Shown here piece after piece: positions 34,320 through 43,255 of a stretch of 64,000 nucleotides of DNA. Under the pieces are notes generated by a model. That model was given only the letters and a program-made list of their open reading frames with translations, had not been told where the DNA came from and made no database searches. The first letter of the stretch is position 1. Every line of letters starts with the position of its first letter. Position numbers and translations under genes: made by a program. Source of the DNA: Krasilnikoviella flava (lineage in GTDB: Bacteria > Actinomycetota > Actinomycetes > Actinomycetales > Cellulomonadaceae); assembly GCF_900167525.1 (NCBI RefSeq), contig NZ_FUZQ01000006.1, forward strand, positions 348,020-412,019. The letters are read 5' to 3'.

Positions 34320-36305
34320 ATGACCGGACGTATCCCCACGACCCCCCTGCACGAGGTCCCCGCCTGGGCGGTGCTCGAGCGACGCCTGTTCGACGCGACC
34401 GAGGAGGCGTGGCGCCTGTTCTCGGCGCGTTACTCCGGGCCGGACGGCCGCATCCTGCACGCGGGCGGCTTCGAGCACCGCGACGGCGTGGACGACCTGT
34501 ACGAGCCGTTCTTCAACTGGCCCGCGTTCTACGCGCTCGGCGGCAGCGACGCGATCCTCGACGCGGCGAAGCACCACTTCGAGGGCGTGACGGCGCAGCT
34601 CACCGAGGCCGGCATGCTCACCGGCGAGTACGAGAACGGGTACGACTGGTTCCACCAGGGCGAGTCGCTGCTGTTCTTCTACGGCCTGTGCGCGGCCGAC
34701 CCGGGCGACGAGCGGTTCGCCGACCGCGCCCGCCGGTTCGCGGCCCTGTACACCGACCCGGCGCACGGCAACTACGACCCCGCCCGCAACATCGTCACCG
34801 CGCCGCACAACGGGGCGCGAGGGCCGCTGGAAGGGCTCGGCACCGAGTGGCTCACCTACCCGGCGTCGCTGGACTACATGGAGGCCTACGGGCTGCCGCT
34901 GCACGGGCTGCCCGGCATCACGCGCTGGTCCGACCTGGAGGACCCGGCGCACGCCCGGCTCATGGGCGACGAGCTGCAGCGTCGCGCGGCCGGCGACACG
35001 GCGGTCAACCTCGCCGCGACGTCCCTGGTCACCAACCGCTGGCTGTACGACGGCGACGCCGCGTCCGCCTCGTGGGTGGCGCGGTACGTCGACGGCTGGC
35101 GCGAGCGCGCCGCGGCGGCGGGCGGCCTCATGCCCGACAACGTGGCGCCCGACGGCACCGTCGGCGGCCTGCACGACGGCGCCTGGTACGGCGGGCACTA
35201 CGGCTGGACCTGGCCGCACGGGCTGCACTCGGTGGGCATGAGCACGCTGATCGGCGCGATCAACGCGTCGTTCGTGTCGGGCGCTGTGCCGGGCACCGTG
35301 CCAGGCACCAGGGACGACGGGCCGCTCGACCTCGTGCGCACCATGCTCGACACCGCGCTGGACCACGCGATCACCGCGCCCGTCACGGAGACGCCGTTCA
35401 GCCTGCGCGGCAGCTGGCTCGAGCGCCTCGGGCCGCACGCCGCCGAGCCCGCCACGCTCGTGCCGTACCGGTTCGGCGCGGACGGCTGGTTCGACTACGG
35501 CCCGCTGCAGCTCGACCTGCCCACCTGGCTGTGGTGGTGGACGCGCGACGACGCCGACCGCAAGCGCCTGGACCGGGTGCTCGACGGCCTCCCCGGCTCC
35601 GACGAGGTGCGCCCGTTCCGCGACAAGGTCGAGGCCGGGCACGAGGGACCGTGGCTCGCGTTCCTCGACGGCTCGCTGCTCGACTACCCGGAGCGCGCGC
35701 TGTCGATGGCGCTCGGCCAGCTCGCCCGCCGCGTCGCGGTGATGGACGCCGAGCCCGTGGACCCCGAGACGGTGCACCTGCACTTCTGGCAGCGCGCCAA
35801 CCCGGTCGTCACCGAGGTGCTGGGGCAGCTGATCACCGGCACGCCGCAGACCCTGTACAACGGCGGCCTGCCGTTCGCCGCCGTCGCGTACACCGACGCC
35901 GACCGCGACCGCCCCGGCCTGCCGCCGGACGTCGCGGCCCTCGTGTCCGGGCTCGACCGCGACGCCGACGGCACCGGCCGCGTCGAGCTCAGCCTCGTCA
36001 ACCTGTCCCCCACGCACGCCCGGCGTGTGCGGGTGCGGCCTTCGCGGTTCGGCGAGGAGCGCCTCACGGGCGTCGTCACGCGGGGCGAGGAGGGCGGCGA
36101 CTGGCCCGGCCCGTCCACGGCGTCGGCCGCCCGCGCCGGCACACGGACCGCCACCACCGTCCCGCTGGACGCCCCCGACCTGCTCGTCGAGCTGCCGCCG
36201 TCGCACCGCGCCGACGTCGTGCTGCTCACCGCCCCCGCCGCAGCCCAGCCGCGCCACCAGCCGCGCCACCAGCACCGCCCGCACCACGAAGGAGCCCGAC
36301 CATGA
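34320..36305 (+). CDS. Large uncharacterised protein, likely helical-barrel glycan enzyme
   Basis: A 661-aa soluble protein without signal peptide that I cannot assign to a family. It is rich in Trp, Tyr and His, with motifs YEPFFNWPAFYALGG near residue 60, YENGYDWFHQGESLLFFYG near 105 and HYGWTWPHGLHSVG near 300. The helix-loop pattern of the first ~480 residues resembles (alpha/alpha)6 barrels of glycosidases, lyases and epimerases; the last ~150 residues are beta-rich with a His/Pro/Ala tail. It sits in one operon between the importer and the fucose-type enzymes (ATGA overlap with the next gene). A role in trimming imported oligosaccharides is an inference. Confidence 0.75.
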   Translation: MTGRIPTTPLHEVPAWAVLERRLFDATEEAWRLFSARYSGPDGRILHAGGFEHRDGVDDLYEPFFNWPAFYALGGSDAILDAAKHHFEGVTAQLTEAGMLTGEYENGYDWFHQGESLLFFYGLCAADPGDERFADRARRFAALYTDPAHGNYDPARNIVTAPHNGARGPLEGLGTEWLTYPASLDYMEAYGLPLHGLPGITRWSDLEDPAHARLMGDELQRRAAGDTAVNLAATSLVTNRWLYDGDAASASWVARYVDGWRERAAAAGGLMPDNVAPDGTVGGLHDGAWYGGHYGWTWPHGLHSVGMSTLIGAINASFVSGAVPGTVPGTRDDGPLDLVRTMLDTALDHAITAPVTETPFSLRGSWLERLGPHAAEPATLVPYRFGADGWFDYGPLQLDLPTWLWWWTRDDADRKRLDRVLDGLPGSDEVRPFRDKVEAGHEGPWLAFLDGSLLDYPERALSMALGQLARRVAVMDAEPVDPETVHLHFWQRANPVVTEVLGQLITGTPQTLYNGGLPFAAVAYTDADRDRPGLPPDVAALVSGLDRDADGTGRVELSLVNLSPTHARRVRVRPSRFGEERLTGVVTRGEEGGDWPGPSTASAARAGTRTATTVPLDAPDLLVELPPSHRADVVLLTAPAAAQPRHQPRHQHRPHHEGARP

Positions 36306-37138
36306 CCGACGCGCTCGCCACCGACGGGATGCCCGTCGACGTCCTGCCCACCGACCCCGCCTCAGGGCTCGTCCGGCCCGAGATCGCGCTGCCCGTGCGC
36401 GGCTCGGCGTACGAGCGGGCCGACACGGAGACGCTGGAGCGGCTCGGCCAGGTGTCGTCGGCGACGGCGTGCGCCAAGCTGCACGGCCTCGGCATCCGGC
36501 ACTCGTTCGTCGAGGGACCGCGGCCGCTCAAGCCGGGGTACCGCGTGGTGGGCTCGGCGCTCACGCTGCAGTTCATGCCGCAGCGCGAGGACCTCGCCGC
36601 CGGCGACGAGCAGGAGTACGTGGAGCGGCACACGGCGCTGTGGCACGTGCTCGAGGCGGTGCGGCCCGGCGACGTGCTCGTGATCCAGGCGTACGGCAGC
36701 CGGTTCTCCGGGTGCGTGGGCGACATCCTCGCCCGCTACTTCCAGCGCAAGGGCGGCGCCGGCATGGTCGTCGACGGGCGCATCCGGGACTCCGGCAGGA
36801 TCCGCGACCTCGGCCTGCCCGTGTGGTCCACCGGCGTCACCCCGCACTACGCCTCGCAGTCGGAGCTGTTCCCCTGGGCCTACGACGTGCCCGTCGCCGT
36901 CGGCGGCGTGCTGTGCATGCCCGGCGACCTCGTCGTCGCGGACGACGACGGCCCCGTCATCGTGCCCCGGGCGATGGCCGACCAGGTCGTGGCGTCCGCG
37001 CAGGACCACGAGGAGTGGGAGGTCTTCAGCCGGCTCCGCCTCGACGAGGGCGCCCGCCTCAGCGACTACTACCCCCTGACCCCCGACACCCGAGGGGAGT
37101 TCGAGGCATGGCGTTCCGCGCAGGGCTCCGCCCTCTGA
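36302..37138 (+). CDS. RraA/HMG-aldolase family protein, candidate 2-keto-3-deoxy-sugar-acid aldolase
   Basis: A 278-aa protein. The RraA fold begins near residue 45 (LGQVSSATACAKLHGLG) and carries the catalytic stretch VVDGRIRDSGRIRDLGLPVW with its Arg-Asp pair near 160, plus GDLVVADDDGPVIVP near 225. Metal-dependent members cleave 4-hydroxy-2-oxo acids to pyruvate. It is ~60 residues longer at the N-terminus than RraA. In this operon it lies beside L-fucose-dehydrogenase- and fuconolactonase-like genes, so cleavage of 2-keto-3-deoxy-L-fuconate to pyruvate and lactaldehyde is a reasonable guess. The start overlaps the previous stop. Confidence 0.8.
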   Translation: MTDALATDGMPVDVLPTDPASGLVRPEIALPVRGSAYERADTETLERLGQVSSATACAKLHGLGIRHSFVEGPRPLKPGYRVVGSALTLQFMPQREDLAAGDEQEYVERHTALWHVLEAVRPGDVLVIQAYGSRFSGCVGDILARYFQRKGGAGMVVDGRIRDSGRIRDLGLPVWSTGVTPHYASQSELFPWAYDVPVAVGGVLCMPGDLVVADDDGPVIVPRAMADQVVASAQDHEEWEVFSRLRLDEGARLSDYYPLTPDTRGEFEAWRSAQGSAL

Positions 37139-38115
37139 CGTCCGCGCGCCCCGACGGCGGCGCCGGGACCGTCGCCGCGTCGTCGTTCGGCCTGGGCTGC
37201 GCCCCCATCGGCAACCTGTTCACCCCGGTGGCGGAGGGCGACGCCGAGGCGACGGTCGGGCGCGCGCTCGAACGCGGCGTCCGGTTCTTCGATACGGCCC
37301 CGCACTACGGCGAGGGGGTCAGCGAGCTGCGGCTCGGCCGCGCCCTGGCCGACGTCGACCGGGACACGGTCGTGATCGCCACCAAGGTGGGCCGCGTGAT
37401 CGTGGACGCCGACGGCGCGCCCGTCCCCACGGGCGGCACCGGCGGGCCGGGCGGCACGACCGTCGGCGACCTCAGCCGCGACGGCGTGCTGCGCTCGCTC
37501 GAGGGCAGCCTCGCCCGGTTGGGGACCGACCGTGTCGACGTCGTCTATCTCCACGACCCGGCGGACGTGGACGAGGCCCTGCGCGGGGCGCTGCCCGCCC
37601 TGCTGGAGCTGCGTGACCAGGGCGTCGTGCGGGCCGTGGGCGTCGGGATGGGCCGGAACGCCCCCGTGGCGCGACTGGTCCGCGAGAGCGCGGGTGCCCT
37701 GGACGTCGTCATGCCGGCCGGGCGGGTGACCCTGATCGACCGCACGGCCCTGGACGACCTGCTGCCCGCCGCTCGCGAGCGCGGCGTCGGGGTGATCGCC
37801 GCGGGCGTCTACAACTCCGGCGTGCTCGCGGATCCCGTGGCCGCGCCGTTCTTCGACTACCACCCGGCGTCGCCGGAGCAGGTGGACCGGGCGCTGCGGA
37901 TGGCCGCCGCGTGCGACGCGGCCGGGGCCACGCTGGCCGCGGCCGCCGCCCGCTGGCCGTTGCGGGTGCCGGGCGTCGAGGCCGTCGTCGTGGGCGCCCG
38001 CACCCCCGCCGAGGTCGACGTCTTCGCCGACGCCGCCGACGTCTCCGTCCCCGAGCACCTGTGGGCGGAGCTCGACGCGATCGCCGCGCCGAACATGCAG
38101 CTGCGCGCGCTGTGA
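37108..38115 (+). CDS. Aldo/keto reductase, L-fucose/D-threo-aldose 1-dehydrogenase type
   Basis: A 335-aa enzyme. The tetrad is D62 and Y67 in FFDTAPHYGEG, K93 in IATKVGR and H149 in VYLHDP. APHYGEGVSELRLGRAL and AGVYNSGVLADP are typical of the D-threo-aldose dehydrogenase/pyridoxal 4-dehydrogenase group, which oxidises L-fucose or L-galactose to the lactone. The ATG at 37108 follows GAGGGGAG and overlaps the RraA gene by 31 bp. It is followed by the lactonase gene, as expected for step one of the oxidative fucose route. Confidence 0.85.
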   Translation: MAFRAGLRPLTSARPDGGAGTVAASSFGLGCAPIGNLFTPVAEGDAEATVGRALERGVRFFDTAPHYGEGVSELRLGRALADVDRDTVVIATKVGRVIVDADGAPVPTGGTGGPGGTTVGDLSRDGVLRSLEGSLARLGTDRVDVVYLHDPADVDEALRGALPALLELRDQGVVRAVGVGMGRNAPVARLVRESAGALDVVMPAGRVTLIDRTALDDLLPAARERGVGVIAAGVYNSGVLADPVAAPFFDYHPASPEQVDRALRMAAACDAAGATLAAAAARWPLRVPGVEAVVVGARTPAEVDVFADAADVSVPEHLWAELDAIAAPNMQLRAL

Positions 38116-39017
38116 GCGCCCAGAACGCGCGCAGCTGCACGGTCGGCGGCACGACCGGGATCGTCGACGCGCACGTGCACCTGTGGGACACGGCGGCGAT
38201 GCGGATCTCGTGGTTCCGGGACGACCTGGGCCTGCCGGCGCGGGTCGGCCCCGACGACCTGAGGCGCGCCGCCGGCACGTCGCCGGTGCCGGTCCGCGCG
38301 GCCGTGGCCGTGCAGGCCGCGGACACCGAGGCGGAGGCGCGCTGGCTCGCGCGGGAGGCCTCCGTGCACCGGCCGCTGCCCGGCCCGGTCGTGCTGCAGT
38401 ACGGCGCCCGCCCCGACGACCCCGCCGCATGGGCCGGCACGGCGCAGGCGCTGATCGACGACGGCACCCCGGCGGGCGTCCGGGTCGCGGGCATCCGCCT
38501 CGCCGTCCCGGGCGGCGCGGCGGACCTGTCCGACGTCGTCGGGCTGGACGCGCTGTGCGAGGGCCTGGCGGCGTCGGGCCGCGTGCTCGAGACGCTCGTG
38601 CGGCCCGCGCAGCTCCCCGCCGTCGCGGCGCTCGCCAGGCGGCACCCGGACCTCGACGTCGTCGTCTGCCACCTGGGGCTCGGCACCGGCGCGCCCGACG
38701 ACGCCTGGCGCGACGCGCTCGCGGCGCTCGCCGCCCGTCCGCGCGCCCACGCGAAGGTCTCCGGCCTGCACCGGGCCGCCGCCGACCACGCGCCACCGGA
38801 CGACGCGGCCCGCGTCGCCGCGGCCGTCCGCACCGCCGTCGACCTGCTCGGGCCGGGCCGCCTGCTGTTCGGCAGCGACTGGCCGATGTCGGCGCGCGTC
38901 GCGCCGTACGCGGAGATCGTCGAGCGCACCGCCCGAGCGCTCCCGGCCCTCGACGACGACGCGGCGGCGGCCGTGTGGTCCGGGACCGCCGACCGTCTCT
39001 ACGGCTCGCGCCGCTGA
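38112..39017 (+). CDS. Amidohydrolase family protein, L-fuconolactonase-like
   Basis: A 301-aa TIM-barrel hydrolase. IVDAHVHLWD near residue 20 gives the HxH metal site, VVCHLGLG near 180 a further histidine, and LLFGSDWPMS near 255 the catalytic aspartate; FGSDWP is typical of L-fuconolactone and related lactone hydrolases. It would open the lactone made by the preceding dehydrogenase. A GTG start overlaps the preceding stop by 4 bp. It is the last gene of the operon; the convergent phosphatase gene ends 18 bp away. Confidence 0.85.
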   Translation: MSAQNARSCTVGGTTGIVDAHVHLWDTAAMRISWFRDDLGLPARVGPDDLRRAAGTSPVPVRAAVAVQAADTEAEARWLAREASVHRPLPGPVVLQYGARPDDPAAWAGTAQALIDDGTPAGVRVAGIRLAVPGGAADLSDVVGLDALCEGLAASGRVLETLVRPAQLPAVAALARRHPDLDVVVCHLGLGTGAPDDAWRDALAALAARPRAHAKVSGLHRAAADHAPPDDAARVAAAVRTAVDLLGPGRLLFGSDWPMSARVAPYAEIVERTARALPALDDDAAAAVWSGTADRLYGSRR

Positions 39018-39034
39018 CTCGCCCCGCTGACCCC

Positions 39035-40780
39035 CTACACCGGCACGTCCGCCTGAGCCGGGATGCTCTCGGGGTCCGCGCCCGCCACGGTCGCAGCCGC
39101 GGCGAGCGCCCGGACCGCCACCACGGCGACGTCGTCGTCGGCCGCCTCGGTGAGCATGCCCGTCAGCGCGGACTCGACGACGTCCTCGAGCGCGAGCGAC
39201 TGGGTGCCCTCGAGCAGTCGGGCGAGCGCGTCGATGCGACCGCGCAGCCCACCGCTCCTGCGCTCGACCAGGCCGTCCGTGTAGAGCAGGAGGGTGTCTC
39301 CGGGGGCGACCTGCACCGTGTGGTCCGTGCGCACGGTCGTGGGGTTCAGGCCCAGCAGGAGGTCGTTGCGCACGCTGAGGATCTCGGCGGTCCCGTCGCC
39401 GCGGACCAGGATCGGCGGGAGGTGGCCCGCGCTGGACCACCGCACCGTGCGGGCGCGCCCACCCGGCCCGCCGTCCGCCTCGATGCGCGCGACGAGGGCG
39501 GTGGCCGTCAACGGCCCGGCGAGGCCCAGCCCGTCGACGGCCCCGTCGACCCGTTCCAGGACCCTGGCCGGCGTCGCCTGGCTGTCGTAGCCGATCGCGC
39601 GCACGAGGGCTCGCAGCTGCCCCATGGCGACGGCCGCGTCCAGGTCGTGACCGACGACGTCCCCGATGACCACCGCCGTGGCGCCGTCCCTCGTGACGAA
39701 CGCGTCGTACCAGTCCCCGCCGATGTCACGCTCGGCCGCGGCGGGCTGGTAGTGCACCACCACCTCGAGCCCGTCGAGGTCCGGGGGCTCGGTGAGCACG
39801 GCCCGCTGCAGCGCCATCGAGACCTCCCGGGCGCGCGCGCTCTCCTCCTCCGAGCGTGCCGCCCGGCGTCGCAGCGCCTCGTCGGTCCGCTGCCGGTGGA
39901 CGACGTCCCGCAGCGTCGCGGCCGTGGTGGACGCCACCACGGACAGGAAGCGCGCGTAGTCCGGGTCCCAGGGGCGCGACCGGGTGGCACGCAGCACGAC
40001 GACAGCGAGGTGCCCGGGCTGCCCGGCGTCTCGCACCGGCTTCACGACGACGCCGTCGGCGACCTCCCGCTGACCGCTGGCGAGGGCTCGTTGCACGAGG
40101 GCCAGCTCTCCCTCGTCCCGCGCCGTGCCCGTCTCGCGGACGATCCCGGGAGGGCTCTCGACGTCGTACACCGCGGCGCGCATCAGGTCCTTGCTGCGGG
40201 AGAGCACGTCGATCACGGGCCCCGCGAAGGAAGAGAGGTCCACGTAGGCGGTGGGCAGCGTCGCCTGCAGCTCCCCCAGCATCATGAGGCGACGCTGGTT
40301 GACGACCTCGTGCGTGGTCTCGGTCGCGATGTCGAGGACGCCCGCCACCGCGCCGTCGTCGTCGAGCAACGGGCTGTAGGAGAAGGTGAAGTACGTCTCC
40401 TCGTCGAAGCTCGACCGGTTCATCAGGAGCGCCAGGTCCTCGCTCCACGTCGGTTCCCCGGTCTCCAGGACATGCTCGAACAACGGTCCGACGTCGTGCC
40501 AGATCTCTCGCCACACGACCGGCGCCGGAGCACCGAGGGCGGCCGGGTGCTTGTGGGTGCCGAGCATGTCGCGGTAGCCGTCGTTGTAGATCAGCGTCAG
40601 GTCCGGACCCCACACCATCATCACGGGGAAGCGGGTGGAGAAGCACAGCCGCACCGCGTGCCGCAGCGAGACCGGCCACGCGTCCGGGCGCCCCAGCGGC
40701 GTGGCCTCCCACGCGACCGAACGCGCTTCTCGACCGACGGCGCTGCGCGCGGTCGCCTCCTCGAACCAGCCCGGACCCAC
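39035..40780 (-). CDS. PAS-GAF sensor with SpoIIE/PP2C phosphatase domain
   Basis: About 581 aa. A PAS-like domain (RFPVMMVWGPDLTLIYNDGYR, shown in part near residue 50) is followed by a GAF-like domain and a PP2C-type phosphatase from ~350: GGDWYDAF, VIGDVVGHDLDAA, LLLYTDGLVERR and TEAADDDVAVVAV with metal-binding aspartates. Such proteins act on anti-anti-sigma factors in general stress control. The start is set at a GTG at 40780: TATTAT lies at 40792-40787, exactly 6 bases before it, so the mRNA is probably leaderless. An ATG at 40858 is open but lies upstream of this promoter. Confidence 0.85.
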   Translation of the reverse strand: MGPGWFEEATARSAVGREARSVAWEATPLGRPDAWPVSLRHAVRLCFSTRFPVMMVWGPDLTLIYNDGYRDMLGTHKHPAALGAPAPVVWREIWHDVGPLFEHVLETGEPTWSEDLALLMNRSSFDEETYFTFSYSPLLDDDGAVAGVLDIATETTHEVVNQRRLMMLGELQATLPTAYVDLSSFAGPVIDVLSRSKDLMRAAVYDVESPPGIVRETGTARDEGELALVQRALASGQREVADGVVVKPVRDAGQPGHLAVVVLRATRSRPWDPDYARFLSVVASTTAATLRDVVHRQRTDEALRRRAARSEEESARAREVSMALQRAVLTEPPDLDGLEVVVHYQPAAAERDIGGDWYDAFVTRDGATAVVIGDVVGHDLDAAVAMGQLRALVRAIGYDSQATPARVLERVDGAVDGLGLAGPLTATALVARIEADGGPGGRARTVRWSSAGHLPPILVRGDGTAEILSVRNDLLLGLNPTTVRTDHTVQVAPGDTLLLYTDGLVERRSGGLRGRIDALARLLEGTQSLALEDVVESALTGMLTEAADDDVAVVAVRALAAAATVAGADPESIPAQADVPV

Positions 40781-40786
40781 ACCGGA

Positions 40787-40792
40787 ATAATA
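40787..40792 (-). promoter_or_regulatory. -10 element for a leaderless phosphatase mRNA
   Basis: TATTAT on the minus strand is rare AT-rich sequence in this genome. Its distance of 6 bases to the GTG at 40780 places transcription start on or next to the start codon. No clear -35 is seen. Confidence 0.5.
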
Positions 40793-40865
40793 TCCAGACA
40801 GGTGTCTTGTCGTCTGCGTCGGCGGCGTCGTTGCCGGCGTCCTCGCGGACCACGACACTCAGGGC

Positions 40866-41501
40866 ATGCCCGGTCACCTCGTCGCCGTCGTCGGCACGTC
40901 CAGCGTCGGGAAGTCGGCAGTCGCCGCCGTGCTCCAGGAACGCCTCACCACGCCGCACCTCGTGGTCGGGCTCGACCACTTCTTCGCGATGTTCCCGCAC
41001 CACTGGGCCGGGCACCCGCGCGGGCCGGGCCCGGGATTCTGGTACGAGGACACCGTCGACGACGACGGCCGGCCGCGCGCCCAGATCCGCTACGGCGAGG
41101 CCGGCCAACGGCTCCTGGACGGGCAGCGCGCCGCGGTGCGGGCGCTGCTCGACGCCGGGAACGACGTCATCCTGGACGAGATGCCGGTCGACGGGACGAT
41201 CCTTCCCGCATGGCGGCGGGACCTCGCCGGCCACCGGGTCTGGTGGGTGCGGCTCACCGCGCCGCTCGCCGTGGTCGAGGCGCGCGAGGCGGGGCGGACG
41301 CACGGCCGCCACCCGGGCAACGCCCGCGGCCACCTCGACGTCGCCGACGGCGAGCCGTTCGACCTCACGATCGACGCGTCGACCCGCAGCCCGGCCGAGG
41401 TCGCGGACGCGATCCTGGGCGCCCTGCCGCTCGCGCCCGCGCCACCCGGCCCGCCAGGCACGCAGGCCTCGTCGTCGACACCGGGTCCACCACCTGCTTG
41501 A
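40866..41501 (+). CDS. Chloramphenicol phosphotransferase-like P-loop kinase
   Basis: A 211-aa protein with Walker A GTSSVGKS (K16) near the N-terminus. FFAMFPHHWAGHP and VILDEMPVDG, and the later VWWVRLTAPLAVVEAREAGR, follow the chloramphenicol 3-O-phosphotransferase layout. The family phosphorylates small hydroxylated molecules with ATP; chloramphenicol itself may not be the substrate. The last ~20 residues are Pro/Ser-rich. It is divergent from the phosphatase gene and its stop touches the next gene's alternative TTG start. Confidence 0.82.
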   Translation: MPGHLVAVVGTSSVGKSAVAAVLQERLTTPHLVVGLDHFFAMFPHHWAGHPRGPGPGFWYEDTVDDDGRPRAQIRYGEAGQRLLDGQRAAVRALLDAGNDVILDEMPVDGTILPAWRRDLAGHRVWWVRLTAPLAVVEAREAGRTHGRHPGNARGHLDVADGEPFDLTIDASTRSPAEVADAILGALPLAPAPPGPPGTQASSSTPGPPPA

Positions 41502-41509
41502 GTGCACCC

Positions 41510-42004
41510 GTGGACGCCCCCGGACGCCGGTTCCCGCCCCCGCAGCCCGACGACCGCGAGGTGCTGACCCAGTGGCTCGACTGGCAGCGCGCGACGGTCC
41601 GCCCGAAGTGCGAGGGCCTGGACGAGGCGGCGGCACAGCGGCCGCTCGTGCCGTCGTCCCCCGCGACGACGGTCGTGGGGATCGTCGCGCACCTCACGCA
41701 CGTCGAGCACCACTGGATGGTGCGGTCGTTCCTCGGGCAGGCGGGCCCCAGCCCGGCGGGGACCGACTGGGTCGTGCCGGACGCCCCGCTCACCGAGCTC
41801 CTCGACGCCTACGACGCCCAGTGCGCGACGTCGCGCCGCATCGCGGCCGCCCACGACCTCGATACGCTCGAGCGGCTCTCGCCACCGGGCCTGCCGCTCG
41901 TCTCGCTGCGGTGGATCCTCGGCCACCTCCTGCAGGAGACGGCGCGCCACCTCGGCCACCTGGACCTCCTGCGCGAGCTCACCGACGGCGAGCGCGGCTA
42001 CTGA
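41510..42004 (+). CDS. DinB family (DUF664-like) protein
   Basis: A 164-aa four-helix protein. The metal-binding histidines of the DinB fold appear in VGIVAHLTHVEHHWMVR near residue 65 and in LLQETARHLGHLDLLRE near 145. Members include mycothiol-dependent maleylpyruvate isomerase and thiol transferases of actinobacteria. A GTG at 41510 is taken as start; a TTG at 41498 overlapping the previous stop (TTGA) is possible. It is likely in one unit with the kinase-like gene. Confidence 0.83.
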   Translation: MDAPGRRFPPPQPDDREVLTQWLDWQRATVRPKCEGLDEAAAQRPLVPSSPATTVVGIVAHLTHVEHHWMVRSFLGQAGPSPAGTDWVVPDAPLTELLDAYDAQCATSRRIAAAHDLDTLERLSPPGLPLVSLRWILGHLLQETARHLGHLDLLRELTDGERGY

Positions 42005-42051
42005 CCGTCCGGCACCGACCACCCGTACTGCACCGCACACCAGGAGGAACG

Positions 42052-43197
42052 ATGTTCGCGAGGTCCCTCGGCGACGACGGCGCCCAGCTGCGCCCGCTGG
42101 AGCCGTGGCACGCCGAGGAGCTGCTGGCGACGATCGACCGCGGCCGGGAGTTCGTCGGGCGGTTCGTGCCCCTCCCCGACCGGATCACGGACCTGGAGTC
42201 CAGCCGGTCGTTCCTCGCCGCGTACGCCCAGAAGGCGGCGACCGACACCGGGCGCCTCTACGGCATCTGGCTGGACGGCACGCTGGTGGGCGGCGTGCTG
42301 TTCCGCACGATGGACGTGGCCCAGGGCACGGCCGAGGCGGGCTGCTGGTTGGAGCCGGCGGCCGCGGGGCGCGGCCTGGTGACCCGGGCGGCGCGCGCCA
42401 TCATCGACTGGGCGGTCCGCGAGCGCGGCATCCACCGCGTCGAGTGGTGGGCGGCGTCGGGCAACGCGCCGAGCATCGCCGTCGCCCGGCGGCTGGGGAT
42501 GCGGCGCGACGGCGTGCTGCGCGAGCACCACGAGCACCGCGGGGTGCGGCAGGACATCGAGGTCTGGTCGGTCCTCGCGCCCGAGTGGCGGGCGCAGCCC
42601 GTGCCCGCCGGACAGGTCACCGGGGTGGAGCTGGTCGGCGGCGTCGAGAAGCGCGAGATCGTCGTCGTCGACCCCGACCCGGGGTGGCCGGCGCGGTTCG
42701 AGCGGGAGCGTGAGCGCGTCGAGGCCGCCCTCGGCCCTGTCGCGGTGCGGGTGGACCACGTGGGATCGACGTCGGTGCCCGGGCTCGCGGCGAAGCCGAT
42801 CGTCGACATCGACGTCAGCGTGCCGGACGTCGAGAACGAGGAGGCCTACCTCCCCGCGCTCCTCGCCGCCGGGTACGTGCTGCGGGCTCGCGAGCCCGGC
42901 CACCGGCTGGTCCGCACGCCCGAGCTCGACGTGCACGTCCACGTCTGCGCGGCGGGCAGCGACTGGGAGCGCCGGCACCTGCTCTTCCGCGACCGGCTCC
43001 GGCACGACGCCGACGACCGCGCCGCCTACGCTGCCCTCAAGCGGGAGCTCGCTGCCCGGGACTGGTCGGACATGAACGCCTACGCCGACGCCAAGGGCGA
43101 GCTGATCGCCCAGATCACCGACCGCGCCGAGGCCTGGGCGGCGGAGGCCGGCTGGCGGGTCGACGCGTCCGGCGACGTGCGGCGCACCGACCCCTGA
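42052..43197 (+). CDS. GNAT acetyltransferase fused to GrpB/UPF0157 nucleotidyltransferase-like domain
   Basis: A 381-aa two-domain protein in one unbroken frame. Residues 1-~180 form a RimJ/RimL-type acetyltransferase ([21 protein letters not shown] holds the acetyl-CoA loop; the Q/RxxGxG motif is replaced by AAAGRGL). After a ~20-residue linker, residues ~200-370 form a GrpB domain ([24 protein letters not shown], cut here to its start [16 protein letters not shown]). GrpB domains resemble nucleotidyltransferases of unknown role and are often fused to other enzymes. AGGAGG lies 5 bases before the ATG. Confidence 0.88.
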   Translation: MFARSLGDDGAQLRPLEPWHAEELLATIDRGREFVGRFVPLPDRITDLESSRSFLAAYAQKAATDTGRLYGIWLDGTLVGGVLFRTMDVAQGTAEAGCWLEPAAAGRGLVTRAARAIIDWAVRERGIHRVEWWAASGNAPSIAVARRLGMRRDGVLREHHEHRGVRQDIEVWSVLAPEWRAQPVPAGQVTGVELVGGVEKREIVVVDPDPGWPARFERERERVEAALGPVAVRVDHVGSTSVPGLAAKPIVDIDVSVPDVENEEAYLPALLAAGYVLRAREPGHRLVRTPELDVHVHVCAAGSDWERRHLLFRDRLRHDADDRAAYAALKRELAARDWSDMNAYADAKGELIAQITDRAEAWAAEAGWRVDASGDVRRTDP

Positions 43198-43200
43198 CAC

Positions 43201-43244
43201 GACGGCGTGGGCCCGCACCCCTGAGGGTGCGGGCCCACGCCGTC
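43201..43244. terminator. 20-bp perfect hairpin terminator
   Basis: Arms 43201-43220 (ends CCCGCACCC) and 43225-43244 are exact reverse complements around a CTGA loop. It lies between the convergent GNAT-GrpB gene (stop 43197) and the adhesin gene (stop 43256). It should work in both directions. Confidence 0.9.
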
Positions 43245-43255
43245 GCGGTGTCCCG

